From an uncultured Lachnospiraceae bacterium (GTDB lineage Bacteria; Bacillota; Clostridia; Lachnospirales; Lachnospiraceae): a stretch of 64,000 nt of DNA. Below, piece after piece: positions 55,961 to 64,000 of the stretch (positions are counted from its first letter, which is position 1; the number at the start of each line of letters is the position of its first letter). The translations under genes and the position numbers were made by a program. Location: the NCBI GenBank assembly GCA_947629525.1, contig CANREB010000006.1, forward strand, positions 29,217 to 93,216, given 5' to 3'. The notes under the pieces are model-generated. The model saw only the letters and a program-made list of their open reading frames with translations, was not told the origin of the DNA and ran no database searches.

Positions 55961-56158
55961 ATTATAAATTATTTTTGAGTCTTTTGCGTCTTATGGCGAA
56001 GCAGTACTTTATTTCATCTAACGCTTATCCATTTTGTTTTAAGGGGTAAGTTATAATTAATTTATGACGTGAATATGAAAAGAGAAGAAAAGCAATCAAA
56101 CTACGCAGTCAGGAAATTATTATAAAACTGCTCCAGTGAGAAGGGCGATTACGATTAA

Positions 56159-56497
56159 ATGTTGACCATTATATTTATTGTTGTATTAAGCTGGGTTGTG
56201 TGGAAAATGCTTATATTAGGGGTCATTCTCCCTGGTATATATGCGTCCAATGCTGTTGGCAAAGTCTTTGACGAAATGAAACAGACTGTATCAGATATTG
56301 TTCAAGAATATCCGGAAATTTTGCAAATGCATAGTTTCTTCGTGGACACGGAGAAAAAACGGGTTTATTTTGATCTTGTTGTTGATTTTAAGGCGGAAAA
56401 TAAAGAAGAGACAGCAAATGATGTGGCAGTGCGTATGAAAGAGCAGTTTGAGGAATATGAGTTTATCGTTGTTTTGGACAGCGGTGTTAGCGATTAA
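56159..56497 (+). CDS. Mosaic ORF: small membrane protein start joined to a cation-efflux C-terminus
   Basis: 112 aa, intact frame. Residues 1-20 (MLTIIFIVVLSWVVWKMLIL) match the start of the small membrane protein at 57630, including the DNA before the ATG. From about residue 22 to the end (GVILPGIYASNAVGK ... VVLDSGVSD) it matches the C-terminal ~90 residues of the cation diffusion facilitator at 61836. Both parts differ from their partners by many substitutions, so the event is not recent. Upstream, CGATTA is tandemly repeated, moving the AAGGG ribosome site away to about 14 bases. It may be a translated fusion with one helix and a metal-transporter cytoplasmic domain, or a decaying remnant. 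Confidence 0.6.
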   Translation: MLTIIFIVVLSWVVWKMLILGVILPGIYASNAVGKVFDEMKQTVSDIVQEYPEILQMHSFFVDTEKKRVYFDLVVDFKAENKEETANDVAVRMKEQFEEYEFIVVLDSGVSD

Positions 56498-56499
56498 TC
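56220..56499 (+). repeat. Direct repeat A (3' end of a cation-efflux gene)
   Basis: About 280 bases that align with 62663-62941, about 85 percent identical by eye, with one 3-base gap. Same orientation, about 6.4 kb apart. The two copies bracket the WYL, exported-protein, LHH-nuclease and SUKH genes. Confidence 0.8.
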
Positions 56500-56659
56500 T
56501 TGAGTTGTCACAAGTTGTAAAAAATTAGTATATATTTATCAAGTACCAATATGCAGAGTTTTGGTTAGAAAAAATTAAAAATAACGGGAAAATTAGGAGA
56601 ATGACATAATATGTCTTTCTTGTTTGATAATATACTTGTAAAAACATAGGAGAAATGCT

Positions 56660-57616
56660 ATGAAAAGTGCGGGAAAAAGTGATCAAACAGACCGAATATT
56701 AAGGATATATTCAAAATTGTCTGATGGATATGTTGTGAATAAGGCAGAAGAGGCAGAGCGATACCATGTAAATGAGCGGAGCATACAACGTGATATTGAA
56801 CACATAAGAAATTTTCTTGCTGAGGATTCGGAGCGCACGGGAACTTTAAATACTATTGTGTTTGACAGAATAGCAAAGGGCTACAGGCTAGAAAACAGTT
56901 ATCAGGTTCGGCTGCAAAACAGTGAGATTTTGGCGATTTGTAAAATTCTGCTTGACAGCAGAGCTTTCACTAAGAAAGAAATGGTAGAAATGCTTGACAA
57001 ACTTATTACCTGTTGTGCTCCTCAGATAAATCAGAAACGGGTAAAAGATCTGATCAGTAATGAAGAATTTCATTACGTCGAGCCTAGACATAAGAAAAAA
57101 TTCATTGGGCAGATGTGGGACTTAGGACGGGCTATAAATGAGTCTCGCTATATTGAGGTAGATTACTATCGGATAAAGGATAAACAAATTGTTCATAGAA
57201 AACTTCAACCGGTATCGATTATGTTTTCAGAGTATTATTTTTATTTGACGGCATTTATTCCGGATGAAAATATGAGAAAGAAATTTGATGTGTTAAATGA
57301 CTCGTTTCCAACTATATACAGGATTGATAGGATTAAGTCTTTGAAAATATTAGAAGAGAGATTTCATATACCATACAGCAACAGGTTTGAGGAAGGTGAG
57401 TTCAGAAAACGCATTCAATTTATGTATGGAGGCAAACTTCAAAGAGTAAAGTTTCGATATACGGGACCCGATATTGATGCAATATTAGATCGACTGCCAA
57501 CGGCTAAGATACTGGCTGAAGATAATGGAGTTTATATTGTCAGTGCAGAAGTGTTTGGAACTGGTATAAATATGTGGTTACGCAGTCAGGGAACTTATGT
57601 AGAACTGATTCAGTGA
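56660..57616 (+). CDS. WYL-domain transcriptional regulator
   Basis: 318 aa. N-terminal helix-turn-helix (NKAEEAERYHVNERSIQRDI, residues 27-46), a central WYL domain (about 165-245) and a C-terminal WCX extension. WYL proteins sense nucleic-acid or nucleotide ligands and often sit in defence islands. AGGAG lies before the ATG. It is followed 13 bases later by the small membrane protein, probably one operon. Confidence 0.9.
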   Translation: MKSAGKSDQTDRILRIYSKLSDGYVVNKAEEAERYHVNERSIQRDIEHIRNFLAEDSERTGTLNTIVFDRIAKGYRLENSYQVRLQNSEILAICKILLDSRAFTKKEMVEMLDKLITCCAPQINQKRVKDLISNEEFHYVEPRHKKKFIGQMWDLGRAINESRYIEVDYYRIKDKQIVHRKLQPVSIMFSEYYFYLTAFIPDENMRKKFDVLNDSFPTIYRIDRIKSLKILEERFHIPYSNRFEEGEFRKRIQFMYGGKLQRVKFRYTGPDIDAILDRLPTAKILAEDNGVYIVSAEVFGTGINMWLRSQGTYVELIQ

Positions 57617-57629
57617 AAGGGGCGATTAA

Positions 57630-57851
57630 ATGTTGACAATTATATTTATTATTGCATTAATTTGGGTTGCATGGAAAATGCTGATATTTGGAATTAAGGC
57701 GGCATGGGGAATTGCAAAGATTGTTTGCACGGTATTTCTGTTTCCGGCATTTCTGATTGGACTTGCGTGTGTGGGATTATTATATATTGCCGTTCCTATA
57801 CTTGCGATTGTTGGGATTATCGCGTTGATTGTTGGTGTTATTGAGATATGA
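57630..57851 (+). CDS. Small hydrophobic membrane protein
   Basis: 73 aa and almost wholly hydrophobic, with two to three predicted helices and no charged loops of note. AAAGGGG is eight bases upstream. No family function is known to me. Its position behind a WYL regulator is suggestive of co-function, and its first 60 bases recur at 56159. Confidence 0.7.
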   Translation: MLTIIFIIALIWVAWKMLIFGIKAAWGIAKIVCTVFLFPAFLIGLACVGLLYIAVPILAIVGIIALIVGVIEI

Positions 57852-58091
57852 TTTTAAATTTAGTAAAGAAATTATGTGTATTATATGTTGAAGCGAAGAT
57901 TATATTGTAGCGGATGTTGGTATATTAAGTAGGGGAAGAATAAAAGATAAAGCATATAGTTTTAGTGCTTTTGTGTTAATACTCGAGTACATTATCAAAG
58001 ACAAAAAAGCATAAAGAGTACTTTTTAGGAATATAAGATTTGATATTTCATATTGTAAGGGAAAATATGCAAATAAATTACAGGGAGGATA

Positions 58092-60020
58092 ATGATGGAT
58101 GAATTCATATCTAGAAAAGGACAATCTATATTTGCTTTGTTTTTAGCAATTTGTGTGTTATTTACAGTTGATTGTGTATGTGACGTATCTGTTAGTGCAA
58201 GGGAAAAGACAGAGAGCATAATTGGAAAATTGTATGAGTTTGAAAAAGATAGTAAATATGAGATTTCGACAGTTGAATCAAGTAAAGCAACTACCTCTGA
58301 TTTTGGGAGTTTTAAGATTACAGGAAATTTGAATTCTATTTCTGATGTTAATGGAGTAAGAGCTTATGAAGTATTAGATGGAAACGTGACTATAGATTAT
58401 TCTTTAGGTAATAAATATAGTGGAGAAAATACAAACTCTTGGTATTTGATTGATGACAAATCGAAGAAAATTGATACAGAGATAATTGAAGAAAATATTA
58501 TGAAAGGGGCGATTATTCTTCAAACATCTTTAGATGGAGCTTCTTGGGTTACTGACAAAATACTTACAAATGTGGCTGCTGATTCTGAGTATAAGAGTAA
58601 CATATATACTTCAAAGGATATTCAGCAGATTAATGGATGTTATTATAGAGTTATTATTGCTTATTCTCTTGAAAGAGTTACGGGCTCATCAAAATATCTT
58701 TTTGTAAGTGTTGATAATAAGGAAAATATGAAATGTGCAGAAGTTTACCAGTTTTATTTGATAGACAGTTCAGAAAATTTATCAAATGAAACTTCCGCAA
58801 CAGCAACACCGAGAAAAGAATTAGGAGAAGTAATTAATGCCGGAAAAGATACGGGGTTTTCACAAAATGATGTATTGACAAATAAAGATCCTCATTACGG
58901 ATGGACTATTGGCACTTTCTTTGTAAACGGCTATACAAGAGAGGTAAAGGATAATACATTTAGTACACCGATATTTTTAAAAAATGTAGGAGACAGAGTT
59001 ACTTTGTGGTTTAATCTTCAACAAAATATTAATGAACTTAATGGAAAAAGTAATTTAAAGATTAATGAAGATAAGGATGGCTATGACCAATATTTTCAGA
59101 CTGATAAAACAAATATGCGTCATGGAGCACTTATTATAAGATATACAGATTTTGAAGGTGTTAAGCATGATCCGATAATCTATACAGACTATCTTGCGGC
59201 AAATGCAAGAACTGGGGCAAATACAAAGGTTGAATTATTTGAAGAAGGTGACTATGAGGTAGCACTAGATTATGAAATAGTTGATTCTTCTGCGATTAAT
59301 TCATATACAAATTACAGAGTATTCTTTACTTTCTCTATCAGAAATGGTAATTGTATGGTTTATCCTTTTGATATTAACAGTGGCGCGGAATTAGCAGACA
59401 ATGCAATTACTGAGAATGGTTTTAAAATTGACATGGCTAAATCTAGGTATTTAACAATTGATGTTTCAAGAACAGTTTTGATTAACGGGATAAACGGTAG
59501 AACGGAAGATGTTAGATTTAATCGTCCTGCAAAAGATGGTGATCAGTATAATGACGAGGGAATTTACAAATTTCACGTACATAATCTATACACAGGGGAA
59601 GAAACTACAAAGACGATATATGTTGGCTCAGATCCGTTTTTAAGAGCAATGTCTGTCACGCATCTTTCTGTAAAAGAGTTAGAAAATAAATTAGCAGAAG
59701 GGTATACAATTAGTAATGATGGAAAATTAATAGACCCGCCTGTTGGAGAAGTGGAGAGCATTCAAGAAATTGAAACAAATGATGTTGAAGAAGAAAAAGA
59801 ACTTACTGAGACAGAGCAGGATTCGGCTACAAAGGTAGTAAATGTAATGACTGATACAGATTATGATGCTGCAACTACTGTAAAGAAAGTTGAGAATATC
59901 AAAGAAGAAGGTGAATTTACAGATAGCGACACTTCACGGAATTTTGCTGTTATAGTTGTAACATTAGTGATTGCATGCTTTGTATTTGTTATAGGTAAAA
60001 AATCAAGAACAAAAAAATGA
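58092..60020 (+). CDS. Exported, C-terminally membrane-anchored protein, 642 aa, unrecognised
   Basis: A signal peptide (hydrophobic about 12-30, likely cut near A36), a large extracellular part with no Cys, and a C-terminal transmembrane helix (about 617-635) followed by KKSRTKK: a type I surface protein without LPXTG. The ectodomain is beta-rich and acidic; a repeat-poor middle (about 245-420) contains NKDPHYGWTIGTFFVNGYT and GALIIRYTDFEG, and a Glu/Thr-rich stalk (about 560-612) precedes the anchor. Strongly AT-rich. GGGAGG lies before the ATG. It heads a cassette with the nuclease lipoprotein and its immunity gene; a display or docking role for the toxin is possible but inferred. Confidence 0.7.
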   Translation: MMDEFISRKGQSIFALFLAICVLFTVDCVCDVSVSAREKTESIIGKLYEFEKDSKYEISTVESSKATTSDFGSFKITGNLNSISDVNGVRAYEVLDGNVTIDYSLGNKYSGENTNSWYLIDDKSKKIDTEIIEENIMKGAIILQTSLDGASWVTDKILTNVAADSEYKSNIYTSKDIQQINGCYYRVIIAYSLERVTGSSKYLFVSVDNKENMKCAEVYQFYLIDSSENLSNETSATATPRKELGEVINAGKDTGFSQNDVLTNKDPHYGWTIGTFFVNGYTREVKDNTFSTPIFLKNVGDRVTLWFNLQQNINELNGKSNLKINEDKDGYDQYFQTDKTNMRHGALIIRYTDFEGVKHDPIIYTDYLAANARTGANTKVELFEEGDYEVALDYEIVDSSAINSYTNYRVFFTFSIRNGNCMVYPFDINSGAELADNAITENGFKIDMAKSRYLTIDVSRTVLINGINGRTEDVRFNRPAKDGDQYNDEGIYKFHVHNLYTGEETTKTIYVGSDPFLRAMSVTHLSVKELENKLAEGYTISNDGKLIDPPVGEVESIQEIETNDVEEEKELTETEQDSATKVVNVMTDTDYDAATTVKKVENIKEEGEFTDSDTSRNFAVIVVTLVIACFVFVIGKKSRTKK

Positions 60021-60090
60021 TGAGAACTTTTAAGGATAAATTTTAGACCACTTTTAGAGGAAGATGAAAACAATAGGGAGGAAATGCAGA

Positions 60091-61398
60091 ATGAAAAAAA
60101 TGGTTGCTATATTATTAGCAAGTGTGATTTTTACAACCAGTTGCGCCTCTAATGTACAGATAGAACCTGCTTTAAGTACTGTGTCGTCTGAAAAAAATAC
60201 AAATATAGAAAATATTGTGAACAACACAACAGAAGAATTCAATGACGCAATTATTCATGTAATAGTAAATGATGATGAAATAGCTGATGATTCGGAATAT
60301 GTATATAAGCCGGAATTTGCATCTTTAAATGATACTCAATTGCAATCGTATGTGGAAGATGCATTGTATTCTGAATTAGTTTCATCATTGGATAATGATA
60401 AATACTATGTTGAAAATGTTAGTGCTGTTTATGTTTCACAGGAATATATTGATGAACTTACATACAATTCAGAACCAAATGTTTATTTTGGATATACACT
60501 TGAGGAGATTGATGCTCAATTTCAAGGGACAAGATATGTGTTTACTTTGGGTGAGGACGGAGATACGGTTGTTCAGCCATTCGAGGAATATGATAACACA
60601 TACGAACAGATTATTAAAAATGTAGCAATAGGAACAGGAGTGATTCTTGTATGTGTTACAGTATCTGTTATAACTGAAGGGATGGGAGCCCCAGCAGTAA
60701 GTCTTATTTTTGCTACAGCAGCTAAAACGGGAACGATTATGGCACTTTCTTCAGCAACGTTAGGAGGCGTATCAGCCGGTGTAGTTACAGGCATTGAAAC
60801 TGGAGATATGAGCAATGCACTAAAAGCTGCAGAACTAGCTGCAAGTGATGGATATAAGTGGGGGGCTATAACTGGCGTTGTCACAGGCGGTGCTAGCGAA
60901 AGCATAAAATATGCGAATGCTATGAAAGCGTTGAAAGGTTCACCGTTGCATCTTACAACACAAGAAGCAGCAGCAATACAGATGCAAACAGGTTATCCGA
61001 CGGAAGTAATTAGTCAGCTGCACTCTATGAATGAATTTAAGGTATTCCAAAAAGCTGGATTGCGAGCGCAAATGATAAACGGAAAATTAGCATTAGTTCG
61101 AAAAGATATTGATTTATATAACATAGTCGATGAAATGGGGCGTAATAATTTGGAGAGAATGAGAAAAGGGCTCTCTCCAATTGGAGTTGACGATGCAGGA
61201 AATGTTTTTAAATATGAATTGCATCATATAGGGCAAGAAGCAGATGCTACATTAGCAATTTTGACAACTGCTGAACATGATAATCCTGCATTACATAAGT
61301 TCAAAAGCATTTCAGAAATAAATAGAGGGGAATTTGATGTTGTTAGAAGTCATTTTTGGAAAACAATGGCTAAGTTTCTTACGGAAGGAATAGAATAA
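60091..61398 (+). CDS. Predicted lipoprotein with C-terminal LHH-type nuclease toxin domain
   Basis: 435 aa. Begins with a short lipoprotein signal (MKKMVAILLASVIFTTSC, lipid Cys 18). An acidic N-terminal region (to about 165) is followed by a hydrophobic, Gly/Ala/Thr-rich stretch (about 175-270) like the membrane-crossing or pretoxin segments of polymorphic toxins. The C-terminal ~70 residues fit the LHH group of the HNH/Endo VII nucleases: ELHHIGQ (376-382), L-T-T-A-E-H, then ALHKF...S-E-I-N-R-G-E-F...R-S-H-F-W-K. GGGAGGA is eight bases before this ATG. The SUKH gene two bases downstream is a classic immunity partner. A lipid anchor on such a toxin is unusual. Confidence 0.8.
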   Translation: MKKMVAILLASVIFTTSCASNVQIEPALSTVSSEKNTNIENIVNNTTEEFNDAIIHVIVNDDEIADDSEYVYKPEFASLNDTQLQSYVEDALYSELVSSLDNDKYYVENVSAVYVSQEYIDELTYNSEPNVYFGYTLEEIDAQFQGTRYVFTLGEDGDTVVQPFEEYDNTYEQIIKNVAIGTGVILVCVTVSVITEGMGAPAVSLIFATAAKTGTIMALSSATLGGVSAGVVTGIETGDMSNALKAAELAASDGYKWGAITGVVTGGASESIKYANAMKALKGSPLHLTTQEAAAIQMQTGYPTEVISQLHSMNEFKVFQKAGLRAQMINGKLALVRKDIDLYNIVDEMGRNNLERMRKGLSPIGVDDAGNVFKYELHHIGQEADATLAILTTAEHDNPALHKFKSISEINRGEFDVVRSHFWKTMAKFLTEGIE

Positions 61399-61400
61399 TC

Positions 61401-61790
61401 ATGACTGATATTATTAAAGCATTAAATCAATTAGAAAATTTTGAGTTTATGGATGGAGTTTCCGAAAAAGATATTATTGAGGCGGAAATGAAATTGGGGA
61501 TGAAATTTGCATCAGATTATAGGTGTTATTTGTCTACATATGGTCTTGCGAGTGCGGATGGACATGAGTTTACAGGAATTATAAAATCTCCTAGATTAAA
61601 TGTGGTTGATGTTACGATTAGGTTGAAAAAGAAATTTAAAGATGCTTTGGATGATGCATATGTTTTAGAGGAACTTGGTATAGATGAAATAGTGGTATTT
61701 CAAATATCAAATGGAAATATTTATCAGGCTTCGCCTAGTTCTGAATTTATAAAAATAGCTAATTCCTTTTCAGAGTACTTGAAAATGTGA
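61401..61790 (+). CDS. SMI1/KNR4 (SUKH) family immunity protein
   Basis: 129 aa with the SUKH pattern: an N-terminal helix, SEKDIIEAEMKLGMKFASDY followed by R-C-Y-L-S-T-Y-G, then strands and a C-terminal helix ending in FSEYLKM. SUKH proteins neutralise nuclease toxins of polymorphic toxin systems. It starts two bases after the toxin stop, so toxin and immunity are translationally linked; cytoplasmic. Confidence 0.88.
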   Translation: MTDIIKALNQLENFEFMDGVSEKDIIEAEMKLGMKFASDYRCYLSTYGLASADGHEFTGIIKSPRLNVVDVTIRLKKKFKDALDDAYVLEELGIDEIVVFQISNGNIYQASPSSEFIKIANSFSEYLKM

Positions 61791-61835
61791 GACAAAATGC
61801 AATACGTAGCATTATGCTTAATGAGGATATAAGGT

Positions 61836-62939
61836 ATGAACCGAGAAAAAGAAATTATAAAAATCAGCATTCTTGGAATTTTAGTCAATACCGTATTAGT
61901 GGCATTCAAGTTGGCAGTAGGCTTTTTAAGCAATTCAATCGCTATCATTTTGGATGGAGTAAACAATATGACAGACGCTCTGTCCTCAGTCATTACGATA
62001 ATCGGCACAAAACTGGCAGGCAAAGCGCCGGACAAAAAACACCCTTATGGATATGGCAAGATTGAATATATCAGCTCTGTCACTGTGGCGCTTATAATTT
62101 TGATGGCAGGACTGACGGCTTTTCGGGAGTCATTTGACAAAATACTTCATCCGGCTGCCGCGGACTATTCTGCATTGTCCCTTGTTATCATTGCAGCTGC
62201 TATGGCGGCAAAGCTGATTTTCGGACGTTATGTGAAAGCAGCAGGTAAAACATATCATTCGGAAGCATTGATCGCTTCGGGGACTGACGCAATCATGGAT
62301 GCTTTTGTATCCTTGTCTACTCTTATGGCAGCGGGGATAAGTATGGTATTTTCAATAAGTATAGAGGGAATACTTGGCGTTGTGATCTCAGTGATCATTC
62401 TTAAAGCGGGGATTGAAATCCTGTCAAAAAACCTCGGAGATATCATAGGAACAAGAACGGACAGCAGCCTGTCTGCGGAACTTAAGGATTTTATATGTAA
62501 AGATCCTAAGGTTTTAGGTGCGTATGACCTGTCTCTGCATCAATATGGACCGGAGCGTATGATTGGTTCCATACATATCGAACTGCCCGATGAAATGACA
62601 GCAAGAGAAATACATGGGCTTACCCGCCGGATAACTGAGGATGTATATATGGCTTTTGGGATCATTCTCACTGTTGGCATATATGCGTCCAATACTGTCG
62701 GCGAAGTTTTTACCGAAATGAAACAGACTTTGTCGGATATTGTTCAGGAATATCCGGAAATTCTGCAAATGCATGGTTTTTACGTGGACACGGAGAAAAA
62801 ACTGGTTTACTTTGACCTTATTATTGATTTTAAGGCGGAAAATAAAGAAAGGACAGCAAACGATGTAGCAGCGCGTATGAAAGCGCAGTTTGGGGAATAT
62901 GAGTTTATTGTTGTTTTGGACAGTGATGTCAGCGATTAA
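61836..62939 (+). CDS. Cation diffusion facilitator (divalent metal efflux)
   Basis: 367-aa CDF transporter, six helices. The membrane metal site residues lie in DGVNNMTDAL and HSEALIASGTDAIMDAF; HPYGYGKIEY is the conserved loop after helix 2. Two cytoplasmic domains follow: one at about 215-270 and a further C-terminal extension (about 275-367) common in Lachnospiraceae homologues. The last 90 residues are the source or sibling of the mosaic ORF at 56159. By family it exports zinc, iron or manganese in exchange for protons. GC returns towards core values here, marking the end of the accessory stretch. Confidence 0.9.
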   Translation: MNREKEIIKISILGILVNTVLVAFKLAVGFLSNSIAIILDGVNNMTDALSSVITIIGTKLAGKAPDKKHPYGYGKIEYISSVTVALIILMAGLTAFRESFDKILHPAAADYSALSLVIIAAAMAAKLIFGRYVKAAGKTYHSEALIASGTDAIMDAFVSLSTLMAAGISMVFSISIEGILGVVISVIILKAGIEILSKNLGDIIGTRTDSSLSAELKDFICKDPKVLGAYDLSLHQYGPERMIGSIHIELPDEMTAREIHGLTRRITEDVYMAFGIILTVGIYASNTVGEVFTEMKQTLSDIVQEYPEILQMHGFYVDTEKKLVYFDLIIDFKAENKERTANDVAARMKAQFGEYEFIVVLDSDVSD

Positions 62940-62941
62940 TG
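62663..62941 (+). repeat. Direct repeat B (3' end of the cation-efflux gene)
   Basis: Partner of 56220-56499; identical runs include AAACAGACT and TTTTAAGGCGGAAAATAAAG (62829-62848). Both end at the stop codon GCGATTAAT. Confidence 0.8.
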
Positions 62942-63026
62942 TATGCAGCACTTTTTATGTTATAATTTGGCACAGTCTGTCAAAACGGCGGTTTGTGAAC
63001 GGGCAGGAAAGGAATATGAAAATTTC

Positions 63027-63947
63027 ATGAAATCAAACAGATATAAGAAAAATCTGATTTTACAAAAAGAATTAAAGGAATTAAAATTTGTCAATTTTAT
63101 CCTTTTGACAGCAGCGGGAGTTGTTAATGCCTTTGGGGTTTCACTGTTTCTGTTTCCGGTAAAGCTGTATGATAGCGGTATATCGGGACTTTCTATGCTG
63201 CTCGATCAGCTTACGCCTTCGACGTTTACACTCTCGATGTTTCTCATTATTTTAAATTTTCCGGTCTTTTTATTTGGATTAAAAAAACAAGGATTGTCTT
63301 TTACAGTCTATTCATTGTTTGCTATCGCAGTCTATTCGCTGGTTTCATTCCTTATCATGCATGTGCTGCCGATCGACGTGAATTTTGTTTCCCCATTGGC
63401 GGGAACGGATCTGCTTTTGTGCGCAGTCTTTGGCGGGGTCATCTCGGGTATAGGAAGCGGTTTGACGATACGTTTTGGCGGAGCGATTGACGGTCTTGAT
63501 GTATTATCGGTCATCTTTGCAAAGAAGATAGGTATTTCTATAGGCACGTTTGTCATGGCTTTCAATACGCTGCTGTATATCGTCTGCGGCATTGTCATCA
63601 AAAGCTGGATTTTGCCGCTTTATTCGATCGTTACATATTATGTTGGGTCAAAAACGATAGATTTTATTGTAGAAGGCTTTGACAGATCTATGTGCGCTAT
63701 GGTCGTGACGAAAAAAGCCGAAGAAATTTCCGAAGCATTGTCAGAAAATTTTAAAGCAGGTGGAACGATCGTCAACGCAACAGGCGGCTATTCCAAAGAC
63801 GAAAAACAGATCATTTATTTTATAGTCAATCACTTTCAGATTAACAAACTAAAGAATATAGTCATGGATATTGACAACAATGCGTTTATTTCTTTGCAAA
63901 ATGTTGCAGATATTGTAAGGAAAGAGCATATGAAACTTTTTCTGTAA
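63027..63947 (+). CDS. YitT-family membrane protein
   Basis: 306 aa with five to six helices (DUF161) and a C-terminal cytoplasmic DUF2179 ferredoxin-like domain (about 220-306, with GGTIVNATGGYSKDEKQIIYF). The transported substrate, if any, is unknown for the family. The ATG at 63027 is chosen because the earlier frame (from 62943) has no membrane or domain sequence; AAAGGA lies about 12 bases upstream. Confidence 0.88.
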   Translation: MKSNRYKKNLILQKELKELKFVNFILLTAAGVVNAFGVSLFLFPVKLYDSGISGLSMLLDQLTPSTFTLSMFLIILNFPVFLFGLKKQGLSFTVYSLFAIAVYSLVSFLIMHVLPIDVNFVSPLAGTDLLLCAVFGGVISGIGSGLTIRFGGAIDGLDVLSVIFAKKIGISIGTFVMAFNTLLYIVCGIVIKSWILPLYSIVTYYVGSKTIDFIVEGFDRSMCAMVVTKKAEEISEALSENFKAGGTIVNATGGYSKDEKQIIYFIVNHFQINKLKNIVMDIDNNAFISLQNVADIVRKEHMKLFL

Positions 63948-63956
63948 ATAGTGTTT

Positions 63957-64000
63957 TTAAAGGTCTTCTATGATAAAATAAAATTATAGGAGGCCTTTAA
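63957..64000 (+). terminator. Terminator hairpin at the window end
   Basis: TTAAAGGTCTTCTAT (63957-63971) pairs with ATAGGAGGCCTTTAA (63986-64000) over 15 positions with two G-U pairs. Any T-tract lies outside the window. Confidence 0.65.

Overview
The window looks like a chromosomal segment of an anaerobic, motile gut Firmicute, most likely Lachnospiraceae (Roseburia/Butyrivibrio-like). The basis is the moderate GC of the core genes, consensus AGGAGG-type ribosome sites, the hprK-glk-murB-rapZ-whiA gene order, three chemoreceptors, a mannoside-phosphorolysis locus built like those of gut Lachnospiraceae, and an Rpn-family nuclease. The genus is inference. No rRNA, tRNA, CRISPR array or intact insertion sequence was seen.

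Layout. 0-8.3 kb: signalling genes (a cut Cache chemoreceptor, a GAF-GGDEF cyclase, a soluble CZB chemoreceptor, a dCache chemoreceptor) around a GH36 alpha-galactosidase. 8.6-12.9 kb: a polyamine-type ABC operon with two architectural oddities, an ATPase with a duplicated insert in its TOBE region and a permease fused to its binding protein. 13-26.5 kb: a beta-mannan/mannoside locus, with a LacI-type regulator, a GH2 enzyme, a GH26 mannanase, two SGNH acetylesterases (CE17-like and CE2-like), a cellobiose/mannobiose 2-epimerase, GH130_1 and GH130_2 phosphorylases and a single polypeptide joining a GH1 glycosidase to a phosphomannose isomerase. Together with the glucokinase just downstream and the GH36 enzyme these give deacetylation, chain cutting, epimerisation, phosphorolysis and entry into glycolysis; no sugar transporter and no phosphomannomutase are present. 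26.5-31.9 kb: hprK, ROK glucokinase, murB, rapZ, a short whiA and a lipid kinase, beginning 18 bases after the mannan operon.

32-34 kb: two divergent class II aldolases. 34.2-40.3 kb: an unknown protein behind a palindromic promoter, an Rpn-family protein with 36-bp coding repeats, an MNT/HEPN pair, and an ABC exporter whose permease carries a CPBP protease. 40.4-52 kb: mostly housekeeping (Fe-alcohol dehydrogenase, pyrG, ftsH, uvrC, aminotransferase, patatin, uppP, HAD and M24-like proteins).

52-62 kb: an AT-rich accessory stretch with decayed sequence, a Nudix protein, a DarT/DarG DNA-ADP-ribosylation module, a mosaic ORF made from pieces of two genes found further downstream, a WYL regulator with a small membrane protein, and a three-gene cassette of an exported membrane-anchored protein, a predicted lipoprotein ending in an LHH-type nuclease domain, and a SUKH immunity protein. 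It ends at a cation diffusion facilitator whose 3' end is the source of one half of the mosaic ORF. A YitT-family protein closes the window.

The strongest candidates for something undescribed are the GH1-phosphomannose isomerase fusion, the lipoprotein LHH toxin cassette, the mosaic ORF and repeat bracket, the PotA insert, and a pseudoknot-like RNA between the two GH130 genes.
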